NCBI GenBank assembly: GCA_965237575.1 | Contig: CBDEGI010000004.1 | Location: 2,914,001 to 2,978,000, forward strand | DNA: 64,000 nucleotides | Source: JAKZVK01 sp965237575 | Lineage (GTDB): Bacteria > Acidobacteriota > Terriglobia > Bryobacterales > UBA6623 | Direction: 5' to 3' | Shown: positions 1-8,526 of the stretch, in pieces | How the letters are laid out: the number at the start of each line of letters is the position of its first letter | Numbering within the stretch: the stretch's first letter is position 1 | The notes under the pieces: model-generated | What the model saw: only the letters and a program-made list of their open reading frames with translations | Told to the model about the DNA's origin: nothing | Database searches by the model: none | Position numbers and translations under genes: made by a program

Positions 1-137
1 GGCTCGTGATCCCCGTGGGTTCTGAGTACGATCAAGAGTTGCGCGTGGTCGAGAGGCGACCGGAAGGTTTGCATACGGAAGTGATCAGCTACTGCCGCTT
101 CGTGCCGTTACGCGGGGAAGAAGGTTGGAAGCAGTAG
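1..137 (+). CDS. pcm: Protein-L-isoaspartate O-methyltransferase, C-terminal end (partial)
   Basis: The window opens inside this gene, reading from base 3 to the TAG at 135-137. The 44 visible residues begin LVIPVG and end with FVPLRGEEGWKQ. The LVIPVG strand followed by the FVPL.G..GW tail is the usual C-terminus of the Pcm repair methyltransferase. That enzyme methylates isoaspartyl residues in damaged proteins using S-adenosylmethionine. The catalytic and SAM-binding parts lie outside the window, so the call rests on the tail alone. Confidence 0.75.
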   Translation, partial: LVIPVGSEYDQELRVVERRPEGLHTEVISYCRFVPLRGEEGWKQ

Positions 138-277
138 CCGTTCCTCCATTGCCGAGTCTCTTGCGTTAACCCACGCGGTTCGCCGACGGTCCGGGCCATG
201 AAGCGCCGCCTCGATTTGACGGTCTCTTTGGGCAACCCCTATGCTGCTAGGGAGACCTTTCGACGAACTCTCCCAAT

Positions 278-1039
278 ATGGGTACCTACTCTCGCTACCC
301 TCCGATGAACTTCGGCCCCAGCCGAATCGTGCCTCGGGCGATCAAGATCCTGCTGATCTCCAATACGGCCTTGTTCGCGGTCTACTTCCTCTCGGTGTCG
401 CTGGAGATCGTGCCGCTGCTCTGGCTCTTTCATGCCACGAGCTTGATTCCAGACTGGCTGTTCCGCGGCGCGATCTGGCAGCCGTTCACCTATCTGTTTC
501 TGCACAACCCGACCGGGTTCGGCCACATCCTCATCAACATGCTGATGCTGTGGATGTTCGGCAGCGACTTGGAACGCGATTGGGGAAGCCGCCGCTTCCT
601 CAACTACTACTTCGTGTGCGGCGTCGGCGCCGGAGTGTGCGATGTTCTCTCGCGGCTGGTCTTCGGAGGCCGCCTGGACGTCGCGACGATTGGTGCATCC
701 GGGGCGATCTATGGCGTGTTGCTGGCGTACGGGCTGTTGTACCCTAACCGCATCATCTACTTCATGCTGATGTTTCCGATTCCGGCCAGGATCGCGGTCG
801 CCATCATGGGAGCGATTGCATTCTTGTCCGCGTTCGGCGGCTCCGGTGGAGGCGTTGCGCATTTCGCCCACTTGGGCGGCATGGTGATCGGCTACTTCTA
901 CCTGCGCCACCGCCCGAGCGTGCTCGACATCGACTGGCTGGGGTCGTACCACCAGTGGCGCTTGCGGCGCGCCCGGCGGAAGTTCCAAGTCTATATGAAG
1001 AAACGGGATCGGGGCGGCGGAGACCGCTGGGTCCACTGA
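278..1039 (+). CDS. Rhomboid family intramembrane serine protease
   Basis: This 253-residue protein has about six hydrophobic segments, the size of a minimal bacterial rhomboid. The nucleophile motif is GASGAIYG with Ser141. The partner histidine lies in AHFAHLGG (about His198) in the last membrane helix. The HILINMLMLWMFG segment matches the family's second-helix region with its conserved Asn. Rhomboids cleave single-pass membrane proteins inside the bilayer; the substrate here is unknown. The ATG at 278 lacks a clear Shine-Dalgarno sequence, and an ATG at 305 is an alternative. The tail after residue 215 is basic and cytoplasmic. It stands alone between pcm and tatA. Confidence 0.9.
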   Translation: MGTYSRYPPMNFGPSRIVPRAIKILLISNTALFAVYFLSVSLEIVPLLWLFHATSLIPDWLFRGAIWQPFTYLFLHNPTGFGHILINMLMLWMFGSDLERDWGSRRFLNYYFVCGVGAGVCDVLSRLVFGGRLDVATIGASGAIYGVLLAYGLLYPNRIIYFMLMFPIPARIAVAIMGAIAFLSAFGGSGGGVAHFAHLGGMVIGYFYLRHRPSVLDIDWLGSYHQWRLRRARRKFQVYMKKRDRGGGDRWVH

Positions 1040-1161
1040 CGCCCGCCCGCCCTGACGTCGGGGGCCGGAGGCCGCTGTGAGCCGCTGCTACAGGGCGTCC
1101 ACTCGGGGCCGTCTTGACGGCCCTTTCCACCTAGCCCTACAATGAAGCAGCAGGAGGCCAC

Positions 1162-1407
1162 ATGGCACTACTCACCGTTCCGCACGTACCTTTGGGTTTA
1201 TTCATCCCCACTCTGGGCGTGCAGGAACTGATTATCATCTTGCTGATCGCTGTCCTGATCTTCGGCGGGAAGAAGATTCCCGAGATCGGCAAGGGGATCG
1301 GCGACGGTATCCGGCAGTTCAAGAGCGCCCTGAAGGGGTCGGACAAGCCCACCGCGAAAACTGAGGAAAAGAAGGAAGAGCCTCACCCGTCCTCGTCCGC
1401 CAGCTAG
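1162..1407 (+). CDS. tatA: Sec-independent protein translocase TatA/TatE
   Basis: An 81-residue protein with a short N-terminal tail, one membrane helix (about residues 22-36) and the hinge sequence FGGKKIPEIGKGIGDGIRQF. This forms the amphipathic helix typical of TatA/E. A charged, low-complexity tail follows. TatA oligomerises to form the pore that moves folded proteins with twin-arginine signals. Such signals are present in this window on the aldo/keto reductase (19.6 kb) and on a decayed sialidase (56.7 kb). The start has a good AGGAGG site. A strong hairpin terminator follows, and no tatB or tatC is adjacent. Confidence 0.93.
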   Translation: MALLTVPHVPLGLFIPTLGVQELIIILLIAVLIFGGKKIPEIGKGIGDGIRQFKSALKGSDKPTAKTEEKKEEPHPSSSAS

Positions 1408-1473
1408 CGAGAGTTCACCAGCAAGCGGTCGCCGTTGCAGGCGTGAGCCGCCCCGGGCACAGAGGGTTGAGTA

Positions 1474-1507
1474 GAGCCCCATCCAGCACAGTGGCTGGAT
1501 GGGGCTC
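1474..1507 (+). terminator. Intrinsic terminator after tatA
   Basis: A perfect 14-bp inverted repeat (GAGCCCCATCCAGC and its complement) surrounds a 6-base loop and is followed on the + strand by TTCGTTTT. It lies between the convergent genes tatA and HU. The T-run is on the tatA side only. Confidence 0.85.
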
Positions 1508-1528
1508 TTCGTTTTCCCCGCGGCGGGC

Positions 1529-1831
1529 TTACTTCTTCGGCGGGACGATGGAGTCCTTCGCCGCTTTGGCCAGCCGGAACTTGACGACCTTCTTGGCGGG
1601 AATGTGGATGGTTTCGCCGGTCGCCGGATTGCGCCCGAGGCGGGCTTTGCGGTCCGAGCGGACCAACCGCCCGATGCCTGGGATGATGCAAACACCGCTT
1701 CGCTTGGTCTCTGCGACCGCTAGATCGGCGAGAGCTTCCAGCATCCCCTTGACGTCCTTCTTGCTTGTATCGGTCTTCTCGGCAAGCGCGGCAACGACCT
1801 GCGCCTGAGTCAGCTTCTTCTTCTCAGCCAT
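1529..1831 (-). CDS. HU family DNA-binding protein
   Basis: A 100-residue histone-like protein. It has the N-terminal helices beginning with a lysine-rich leader, the GIGRLVRSDRKARLGRNPATG arm region with the proline that intercalates into DNA (RNPATGE), and the closing VVKFRLAKAAKD helix. HU dimers bend and compact DNA without strong sequence preference. The start has an excellent AAGGAGGAG site. A 276-bp mobile element sits only 54 bp upstream of the start codon, so the upstream promoter region has been displaced. It is convergent with tatA across a shared terminator. Confidence 0.92.
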   Translation of the reverse strand: MAEKKKLTQAQVVAALAEKTDTSKKDVKGMLEALADLAVAETKRSGVCIIPGIGRLVRSDRKARLGRNPATGETIHIPAKKVVKFRLAKAAKDSIVPPKK

Positions 1832-1884
1832 GCTCCTCCTTGTTTGCTTGACCTTCGTGGGTCACGGACTACTAAATAAAACAT

Positions 1885-2160
1885 AATGGGGTATCCACTT
1901 GACTCAGGTAGCCCCTAGGCGTTGTGGTTTGGTCGATCCATGGACGCCAGCACACTGCACCCAGAATGCACCCTGGGGCGCCAGACGCCGGTCTGCAGGC
2001 AATTGGGCCACGAGGCTGCGTTTCGGGCCGATCAAGGATTACGCACGCGCCATGGCCATCGCAGGCTTGGAAACGTGGTGCTATCGGCAAGCCTTTCCGG
2101 GGGCCGCCAATGGCCAACCACAGTATGTTGTGGTCACCTGAGTCAAATGGATACCCCACT
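1885..2160 (-). mobile_element. MITE-like element, copy A (276 bp)
   Basis: A non-coding element with terminal inverted repeats. The left end reads GGGGTATCCACTTGACTCAG and the right end, reverse-complemented, GGGGTATCCATTTGACTCAG, so there is one mismatch in 20. It is flanked by the 8-bp direct repeat TAAAACAT at 1877-1884 and 2161-2168. It matches copy B at 61619-61894 in inverted orientation over all 276 bp with one substitution (G at 1995). No transposase is encoded. Open frames inside it are by-products that are not conserved in copy C. It lies in the divergent HU/trmFO intergenic region. The transposase family cannot be named from the ends alone. Confidence 0.9.
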
Positions 2161-2168
2161 TAAAACAT

Positions 2169-2499
2169 AACTGCCCAAAGATGTTTTACTGCTTCGGTTC
2201 CATCATACGGCACTTCGAGGCGCTTGTAAAGGGGTCGAAACGGCTCCTGAGCCCGTTTTTGCTGCTCTTCGCGGGGCGGGCGGTCTCGGACATCTGACCC
2301 CGAGCCTTCTCGATGCATCAAGTATACTCCGTCGCGTTCTCGCTGCATCAACTTTTTCGTGAGGTTAACCTCACCCGCCGGCAGTCGGAAGACCGCGGAT
2401 CCATTCGCGGTAGGCACTGCGGTGCAGGGAGACGACACCTCGAGCATCGGTCCTGGCACGCAAACCTATAATGGTTCTCAGCATGCGTCTAAGGATGAG
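2169..2499. other. Gene-free stretch upstream of trmFO
   Basis: Between the right target duplication of copy A and the trmFO start there is no supported gene. The frame of trmFO stays open back to 2359, but the upstream codons do not resemble the family. The region presumably holds the trmFO promoter, and no clear -35/-10 pair was seen. Confidence 0.5.
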
Positions 2500-3849
2500 A
2501 TGAGCGTAGCCGTCATTCACGTAATCGGCGGCGGGCTAGCGGGCCCGGAGGCGGCTTATCAGCTTGCTCGGCTGGGTAACCGCGTCCGGCTGTACGAGAT
2601 GCGCCCTACCGTGATGACCCCTGCGCATCAGACACAAGGGCTGGCGGAGTTGGTTTGCAGTAACTCCCTCAAGAGCGAGAAGCCTCATTCGGCGCCGTGG
2701 CTGCTGAAGGAAGAGTTGCGGCGCATGAGCGCGCTTTCCATGCGGGCGGCGGTCGAGGCGCGCGTCCCCGGCGGCAATGCGTTGACCGTTGACCGGGAGG
2801 TGTTCTCGGCGCGCGTGGGCGAGGCGATAGAACGCGAGCCGCTGATCGAGATCGTTCGCGAAGAGGTTGAGTCTCTCCCATTGGGCGAGGTTGTGATCGT
2901 CGCCAGCGGGCCGTTGACCAGCGACCGGCTGGCGCAGTCGATCGTTGAAGTGACCGGCCACGAGCGGCTGTTTTTCCACGACGCCATCAGCCCGATCGTC
3001 GACGCCGAGACGATCGACATGCGCGTGGCGTTCCGCGCGTCGCGCTATGGGCAGTCGATCGACGGCAGCGATGACTATATCAACTGCCCTTTCACGAGAG
3101 AACAGTACGAGCGGTTCTACCAGGCGCTGACCGAGGCCGAGCAGCACCGGGGGCACGACTTCGACAACCCCAACTACTTCGAAGGTTGCTTGCCCATTGA
3201 GGAGTTGGCGCGGCGCGGAGTCGACACACTCCGGTTCGGACCGATGAAGCCGGTGGGGCTGCGGCATCCGGTGACGGGGCAATCGTTCTACGCGATGGTG
3301 CAGCTTCGGCAAGAAGATTTGCGTGCCGGATCGTACAACATGGTCGGCTTTCAGAACCATTTGAAATACGCCGAGCAGAAACGCATCCTGCGGATGATTC
3401 CGGGCCTCGAGCAGGCCGAGTTCTTGCGCTACGGGCAGATTCACCGCAACACCTACATCAACGCGCCCGCGCTGCTAACGCCGTCGCTGGCCCTGCGTAC
3501 GCATCCAACCCTGTTCTTCGCGGGCCAGATTTCCGGGGTCGAGGGCTACGTCGAATCGATGGCTACCGGCCTGATGGCCGGCTGGAATGCGGCGCGCACG
3601 GCTGAGGGCTTGGAGCCGCTGGTATGGCCTCGGGAAAGCGCTCACGGGGCCTTGGCCGCCTACATCTCAGGCGCGAACCCTGATAACTACCAACCGGCGA
3701 ACATCACGTTCGACCTGTTGCCTCCGCTACCCCCGGAGGAGCAACAGCGCTTTCGGCGTGACAGGAAAGGCCGTCGGCGGCGTCAGTGCGAAGTCGGTCT
3801 TGAGCGGCTCGAGTACTTTCTCGAACAACATGCCCCAGTTGCCCAATAA
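2500..3849 (+). CDS. trmFO: Methylenetetrahydrofolate-tRNA-(uracil-5-)-methyltransferase TrmFO
   Basis: A 449-residue flavoprotein that methylates uridine 54 of tRNA using methylenetetrahydrofolate as carbon donor. The FAD-binding VIGGGLAGPEAA loop is at the N-terminus, followed by the family blocks LYEMRP, VCSNSLKSE (containing the reactive cysteine) and YFEGCLPIEELARRG (second cysteine). FGPMKPVGL and the GQISGVEGYVESMATGL FAD motif come after these. The ATG at 2500 was chosen because the family begins at the Rossmann strand and an AAGGA lies just upstream. The 3' end overlaps xerC by about 20 bases, and the trmFO-xerC order is also known from Bacillus. Confidence 0.95.
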   Translation: MSVAVIHVIGGGLAGPEAAYQLARLGNRVRLYEMRPTVMTPAHQTQGLAELVCSNSLKSEKPHSAPWLLKEELRRMSALSMRAAVEARVPGGNALTVDREVFSARVGEAIEREPLIEIVREEVESLPLGEVVIVASGPLTSDRLAQSIVEVTGHERLFFHDAISPIVDAETIDMRVAFRASRYGQSIDGSDDYINCPFTREQYERFYQALTEAEQHRGHDFDNPNYFEGCLPIEELARRGVDTLRFGPMKPVGLRHPVTGQSFYAMVQLRQEDLRAGSYNMVGFQNHLKYAEQKRILRMIPGLEQAEFLRYGQIHRNTYINAPALLTPSLALRTHPTLFFAGQISGVEGYVESMATGLMAGWNAARTAEGLEPLVWPRESAHGALAAYISGANPDNYQPANITFDLLPPLPPEEQQRFRRDRKGRRRRQCEVGLERLEYFLEQHAPVAQ

Positions 3850-4822
3850 GGCGGCGCCCAGTAAGGCGATGCCGGCCGCGGACGCCGGCCATGAGTTGGG
3901 ACGCGAAGCCGGCCTCTTTCTCGATTCGCTCGCGCGGGCGAACTTCTCCCCTTACACGCTGCGAAGCTACCGCTCGGATCTCGACCAGTTCGTCACCTAC
4001 TGCGCGCCGCCCGGCGAGCATCCCCCGGCCCCGGCGGCGATCGACCCGCTGCTGATCCGCGAATTCATGGCGGACTGCTTCGAGCGCGGCAACACCAACC
4101 GTTCGGTGTCGCGTAAGCTCTCGGCGCTACGGGCCTTCTTCAAGTTCCTGGTTCGCGAGCGACGGGTGGCGACGAACCCAGCCAAGCTGGTCTCGATGCC
4201 GAAAACTCCCCAGACCCTGCCGGCCGTGATGACCCCCGACGAGGCAAATACGCTGATCGATTCGATCGTCGATTCGGCTCCGACTGGGCAGGTGTCGGAC
4301 GGCGGCGTGGACGACAGCGGGAGCAAGCGCGTCGCTTCGCGGCGCGATCGTTTGATCTTCGAGTTGCTGTACGGCTCCGGCTTGCGCGTCGGTGAACTGG
4401 TCGGGCTCAACCTCGACGATTTCGATCGCAACGAACGCTGGATCCGCGTCCGCGGCAAGGGACGCAAGGAGCGTCTTGTGCCCTTCGGGGGGCGGGCCTC
4501 CGAGGCGTTGGACGCCTATCTACGAGTCCGCGGCCATGAGAAGCAGCAGGCGCTGATTCTCAACCAGCGCGGGGGTCGCTTGACCGCCCGCAGCGTCGAA
4601 CGCCTTGTGAAGCGGTATGCCTTGCTGTTCTCCGGCGACCCGACGCTTCATCCGCACGCCCTGCGGCATGCTTTCGCGACGCACCTGCTCAGCGACGGCG
4701 CCGACCTGCGTGCCATCCAAGAGCTGCTCGGCCACGCCAGCCTTTCGACGACGCAGAAGTACACTCAGCTTTCGTTGAAGGATCTGATGGATGTCTACGA
4801 CCGCAGCCACCCTAAAGCGTAA
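3830..4822 (+). CDS. xerC: Tyrosine recombinase XerC
   Basis: A 330-residue site-specific recombinase with an N-terminal SAM-like core-binding domain and a C-terminal catalytic domain. The catalytic set is visible: Arg in YGSGLRVGEL, Lys in RGKGRKERLVP, His-x-x-Arg in PHALRHAFATHLL, His in LLGHASLSTT, and Tyr in QKYTQL. With XerD (23.7 kb) it should resolve chromosome dimers at dif during division. The start is uncertain: ATG 3830 overlaps trmFO, while ATG 3869 has a closer AAGG. An insert of about 15 residues after DSIVDSA is slightly longer than in the E. coli enzyme. It is probably co-transcribed with trmFO. Confidence 0.92.
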   Translation: MPQLPNKAAPSKAMPAADAGHELGREAGLFLDSLARANFSPYTLRSYRSDLDQFVTYCAPPGEHPPAPAAIDPLLIREFMADCFERGNTNRSVSRKLSALRAFFKFLVRERRVATNPAKLVSMPKTPQTLPAVMTPDEANTLIDSIVDSAPTGQVSDGGVDDSGSKRVASRRDRLIFELLYGSGLRVGELVGLNLDDFDRNERWIRVRGKGRKERLVPFGGRASEALDAYLRVRGHEKQQALILNQRGGRLTARSVERLVKRYALLFSGDPTLHPHALRHAFATHLLSDGADLRAIQELLGHASLSTTQKYTQLSLKDLMDVYDRSHPKA

Positions 4823-4825
4823 CCG

Positions 4826-6508
4826 CTACGGCTCACGCTTCCTCGACAAAACCGGCACGGGCTTGGTTTCCTCAGCCAGACCGAAGGTGAAGACGTCGGT
4901 CTGCGCCACCAGCGTGACGTATTGCTTGCCGTCGACCATGTAGGTGATCGGCGAGGAGAAGAGTTGCTGGCCGACGGTGAAGTGCCACAGATGTCGCCCG
5001 CTCTTGGCATCGAGGGCGACCAGGTGATGGTCGTCGTCGCCGAAGAAAACGAGGCCGCCTTCGGTTGAGAGTGTTCCCGCCCACATGATCGTGGGCCCTG
5101 TCATGGGGTATTCCCAGACGCGCTCGCCGGTGGCCGGGTTGAGCGCCCGGATATAGAACTGATTGGTGTGCCGTGGCGGCTTCTCGCCGCCCGTGCCCGC
5201 GAAACCCACCATCGGAATGGGCTCTTTGGCGGAGCTAGTGTAGATGTCGCATCCCTCGAGCACGACAATGTGCAGCAGGCCCGTGTTCGGGTTGTAGGAA
5301 GGCGACATGAAGTTCGACGCCCCGCGAACCGTGGGGCAGACTTCCACGCCGCCCGGTTGCGGGTCCATGCCGGCGACCAGGATCGGGCGGCCGTTCTCGT
5401 CGACGCCCGACGCCCAGGTCAACCGATCGATGAAGGCATTCGCATGCAGGAACTCGCCGCTGACACGGTCGAGGACGTAGTAGAAGCCGTTGCGGTTGGC
5501 CTGCACGACGAGCTTGCGGTCCTTGCCCTTGTACGGCAAATCGAGCAGCACGGGGAACTCTTGCGCGTCCCAGTCCCAGACATCGTGCGGGGTGAACTGG
5601 AAATACCACTTCAACTCGCCGGTGTCGGCGTCGAGGGCAATCAGCGAGTCGGAGTAGAGGTTGTCGCCGGGACGGTCGCCGCCGTAGAAATCAGGCCATG
5701 GGTTGCCGGTGCCCCAGTACAAGATGTTCAGTTCGGGGTCGTAGGAGCCGGACATCCAGGTGCCGCCGCCGCCCCAGGCAAGAGTTTTCGGTCCCCAGGT
5801 TTCCGCTCCCGGCTCACCCTCGGCGGGGATGGTCCAGAAACGCCACAGCTCCTCGCCGGTCTCGGCCGAGTGGGCAGAGAGAAAGCCCCGGCAGCCGGAG
5901 TCACCGCCGCTGACGCCGGCGATAACGCGGTCCTTGTACGCGAAGGGCGCCACGGTGCAGTGATAGCCCTCCTCGGGCTTAGCGTACTGGTGGCTCCACT
6001 GCAGCGCGCCCGTCTTGCGGTGCAGAGCGATCAGATAGCAATCGCCGGTGACGAAGAAGACCTTGTCGCCGAGAAGCCCGACGCCGCGGTTGGCCCGCGC
6101 GCCTCCCTCCACGTTTTCTTCCCGGTAGTGCCAAACCTTGCGGCCGGTGCGCGCGTCGAGGGCGTGAACTTCGTTGCCGTTGGCGACGTAGACGAGCCCG
6201 TCATAGGCGAGCGGAACGGAGCTGAGACGCGAACTGCCTTCCACGTGGTAGACCCACTTCGGGACCAGTGAACCTACGTTCTCGGTCGTGATCTGCTCGA
6301 GCGGGCTGTGCCGCTGCGCCGTATAGTCGCCCGCGTAGGTGATCCAGTCGTCGGAGGAGCCTTTGAGAAGGTCGTCGTAGGTGACCTGGGCTGTGAGGGT
6401 CAAAGCCGTCACGATTGCCAGGACGAGGCCGCGCGCGGCTATGCGTCCTCGACGGCCCAAGGACGAATACTCCATGAACGTGAACCAATCCAGCTTCGCT
6501 GCCCTCAA
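4826..6508 (-). CDS. PQQ-dependent alcohol dehydrogenase-type quinoprotein
   Basis: A 560-residue secreted eight-bladed propeller enzyme. It has a signal-like hydrophobic stretch near residues 26-40, repeated tryptophan-docking blades (LDARTGRKVWHY, LDADTGELKWYFQ, LDAKSGRHLWHF), the GTGNPW metal-site Asn, and the HDVWDWD segment that carries the catalytic Asp. It should oxidise an alcohol or aldose in the periplasm and pass electrons to cytochrome c. The preceding gene, ending 1 base away, encodes that cytochrome. A TTG start at 6508 has AAGGAG ten bases upstream. An ATG at 6475 is the alternative. The substrate cannot be told from sequence. Confidence 0.85.
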   Translation of the reverse strand: MRAAKLDWFTFMEYSSLGRRGRIAARGLVLAIVTALTLTAQVTYDDLLKGSSDDWITYAGDYTAQRHSPLEQITTENVGSLVPKWVYHVEGSSRLSSVPLAYDGLVYVANGNEVHALDARTGRKVWHYREENVEGGARANRGVGLLGDKVFFVTGDCYLIALHRKTGALQWSHQYAKPEEGYHCTVAPFAYKDRVIAGVSGGDSGCRGFLSAHSAETGEELWRFWTIPAEGEPGAETWGPKTLAWGGGGTWMSGSYDPELNILYWGTGNPWPDFYGGDRPGDNLYSDSLIALDADTGELKWYFQFTPHDVWDWDAQEFPVLLDLPYKGKDRKLVVQANRNGFYYVLDRVSGEFLHANAFIDRLTWASGVDENGRPILVAGMDPQPGGVEVCPTVRGASNFMSPSYNPNTGLLHIVVLEGCDIYTSSAKEPIPMVGFAGTGGEKPPRHTNQFYIRALNPATGERVWEYPMTGPTIMWAGTLSTEGGLVFFGDDDHHLVALDAKSGRHLWHFTVGQQLFSSPITYMVDGKQYVTLVAQTDVFTFGLAEETKPVPVLSRKREP

Positions 6509-6509
6509 C

Positions 6510-7337
6510 TTAGTTGTTCTCCTTCTCGTCCTCGGACGTTTGCGGTATGCGCGCCGCCTGTCGGCTCAGGAACGCCAGCACGTTCTGGACTTCATCTTCC
6601 GCGAGGCTGTCGGTCACCTTGGGCATCCAGGACTTTTTCAGGAACAGCACTTCGGTCAAGCCGCGCGCGTCGAGCATGTGCAGCGTCCCCTCGCGGTCCA
6701 AGAGCTGCACCGCGTAGTTGGTGTAGCTTTTGGCGACCCCTTCGAGCGTCTTGCCGTCTTTGGTGGTGACGCGCACAGGGTCGAAACCAGGCGTGATGCG
6801 CTTGTGCGGATCAAGCACGCCCTCGCGCAATTGATACATGTAGTTCTGCAAACCGGCGTTGCTCAAGTCGGGACCGAGATGGCCGCCACGTCCGCGAATC
6901 ATGTGGCAATTGGAACAACCGGCCTTCCCATAGAACAGCGTCTTGCCTGCCGCGCGGTCACCAGGTACGTCGATCTCATACGCGGGACGGCTGAGGCTAC
7001 GGACGTAGGCGGTAAGCTGCCACAGTTGCTCGTCCGACATCGGGAACGGCGGCATGTCGCTGCCAGGCACACCGTTTTTAATCGAGCTGAAGACCTCGGT
7101 GGGCCGTTTGTTCTGCGCTGCCGGACCCAGCATCAGGCTGGGTCCTCGGCCGCCTTCGCCGCTCGGCCCGTGGCAGCCGGCGCAGGCAAGCATGTAGAGG
7201 TCATTGCCGGCGGCGATGTGCACTTTCTTGCCGATGTACTTGTCTTCGTTCGGGTCGCGCGCCAAGTTGGCCAGCGCCGGGTTCAATTGAGCGCTAAGAC
7301 TCGAGGCGAACAGGAGCAAACCGACAAGAATACGCAT
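6510..7337 (-). CDS. Periplasmic diheme cytochrome c
   Basis: A 275-residue exported protein with signal peptide MRILVGLLLFASSLSA and two heme-binding motifs, CAGCH (about residue 53) and CSNCH (about residue 141). The first domain has the MPPFP heme-ligand Met region. The second domain continues into a segment containing DPVRVTTKDGKTLEG and AVQLLDREG, as seen in heme-binding proteins of planctomycetes and acidobacteria. It is the promoter-proximal gene of a two-gene operon with the PQQ dehydrogenase and is its likely electron acceptor. The pairing is inferred from the 1-base spacing. Confidence 0.88.
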   Translation of the reverse strand: MRILVGLLLFASSLSAQLNPALANLARDPNEDKYIGKKVHIAAGNDLYMLACAGCHGPSGEGGRGPSLMLGPAAQNKRPTEVFSSIKNGVPGSDMPPFPMSDEQLWQLTAYVRSLSRPAYEIDVPGDRAAGKTLFYGKAGCSNCHMIRGRGGHLGPDLSNAGLQNYMYQLREGVLDPHKRITPGFDPVRVTTKDGKTLEGVAKSYTNYAVQLLDREGTLHMLDARGLTEVLFLKKSWMPKVTDSLAEDEVQNVLAFLSRQAARIPQTSEDEKENN

Positions 7338-7522
7338 GGGAAATCCTTTGGCCTCAGAGTAGCAAACCGCTTTGTAGAGCCGGTTTCACCAACGTGGGCG
7401 ACGATCCGATCCACTCGCGAGGCGCGCACGACTTGAACGACGCGACGTGTACGTCGCGACTTGAACTACGCTAGTGTGTTTGCGGTTGCGCCGCGAAGCA
7501 AGTCCGTCCCAGGAGATTCACA

Positions 7523-8491
7523 ATGGCATTCGAAGGCCGAGTCAAGATCGTCGTTCCGGGAGACCACCCCGTCCAGATCGCGGGATCGCCGCACCTTGAG
7601 AAGCTGAAGCCCTACGGGGATGTGGTCCTGTTTTCCGACCGACCCCAGTCATCAGCGGAGAAAGTCAAACGCGCCGCAGATGCCGAAGTCATCTTGAACA
7701 CCCGCGGCGCCGTCACCTGGGGCGAGGACGAGTTCAAGCACCTGCCAAAGCTGAGAGTGATCTCGCTGTGCTCGATCGGCACCGACATGATCGACCTGGT
7801 CGCTGCGCGCAAACGTGGCATCACCGTGTGCAACCTGCCGGGGCGCACGGCCCCGGTGGTCGCGGAGCACATCTTCGGCATGATGTTCGCGCTGTCGAAA
7901 CGCGCCGCGTTCTTCACATCGGCGATGAAGGCGGGCGGTTGGCCGCGCAAGAACAATGTGATGCTGCAGGGCAAGGTGCTAGGCGTGATCGGTACCGGTG
8001 CCATCGGGGCGGAGATGGCTCGCCTGGCCCGCGCGATCGGCATGGACGTCGTCGCTTGGTCCTTCAACCCCTCGCCGGAACGCGGAGAGAAACTGGGTGT
8101 TCGGTACGTGGAGTTGGACGAGCTTCTGAAGACGTCGGACGTAGTCAGCCTGCACGTGGCCCTATCGGATAAAACGCGCGGGATGATTGGGAAGCGCGAG
8201 TTGGGTCTGATGAAGCCCAGAGCGCTGCTGGTCAACGGGGCGCGAGGGGCGATTGTTGATACGGCGGCCTTGGTGGAAGCTTTAGACTCAGGTCACCTAG
8301 GCGGCGCGGCCGTCGATGTGTACGAACAGGAACCTCCACCAGCCGAGCATCCGCTGTTCGCATGCGAGCAGGTGGTGCTCACACCGCACTGCGCCGACAT
8401 GACGCCCGAGGGTGTGGAGTTGCTGAACAGCGGCGTCGTCGAGAACGTGATCGAGTTCCTCGAAGGCCGGCCCCAGAACCAAGCCAACTGA
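7523..8491 (+). CDS. D-isomer-specific 2-hydroxyacid dehydrogenase
   Basis: A 322-residue NAD-dependent oxidoreductase. The Rossmann motif is GVIGTGAIGAEMARLARAIG. The catalytic set is Arg in NGARGAIVDT, Glu in YEQEPP, and His in LTPHCADMT. These interconvert a 2-oxoacid and a D-2-hydroxyacid, as in phosphoglycerate or glyoxylate/hydroxypyruvate reductase. There is no ACT domain, which argues against a full-length SerA. AGGAG precedes the ATG. It is divergent from the cytochrome/PQQ operon across 185 bp and has no other partner that would reveal its substrate. Confidence 0.88.
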   Translation: MAFEGRVKIVVPGDHPVQIAGSPHLEKLKPYGDVVLFSDRPQSSAEKVKRAADAEVILNTRGAVTWGEDEFKHLPKLRVISLCSIGTDMIDLVAARKRGITVCNLPGRTAPVVAEHIFGMMFALSKRAAFFTSAMKAGGWPRKNNVMLQGKVLGVIGTGAIGAEMARLARAIGMDVVAWSFNPSPERGEKLGVRYVELDELLKTSDVVSLHVALSDKTRGMIGKRELGLMKPRALLVNGARGAIVDTAALVEALDSGHLGGAAVDVYEQEPPPAEHPLFACEQVVLTPHCADMTPEGVELLNSGVVENVIEFLEGRPQNQAN

Positions 8492-8526
8492 CGCTTGCGG
8501 AAGCGCGAGCACGGCATGCCGTGCCC

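Noticed and set aside
239..1036. Long frame on the minus strand opposite the rhomboid gene.
   Set aside because: It is a shadow of the real gene. Its composition is typical of antisense frames in GC-rich DNA.
1872..2159. A 95-codon frame across MITE copy A, with a related frame in copy B, as a conserved protein.
   Set aside because: The match is explained by DNA-level identity of the two elements. All frames are equally conserved, and the related 255-bp element shares no such frame.
2359..2499. N-terminal extension of TrmFO to an upstream start.
   Set aside because: The family begins at the FAD-binding strand. The upstream 47 codons are unlike any domain, and the internal ATG has an AAGGA site.
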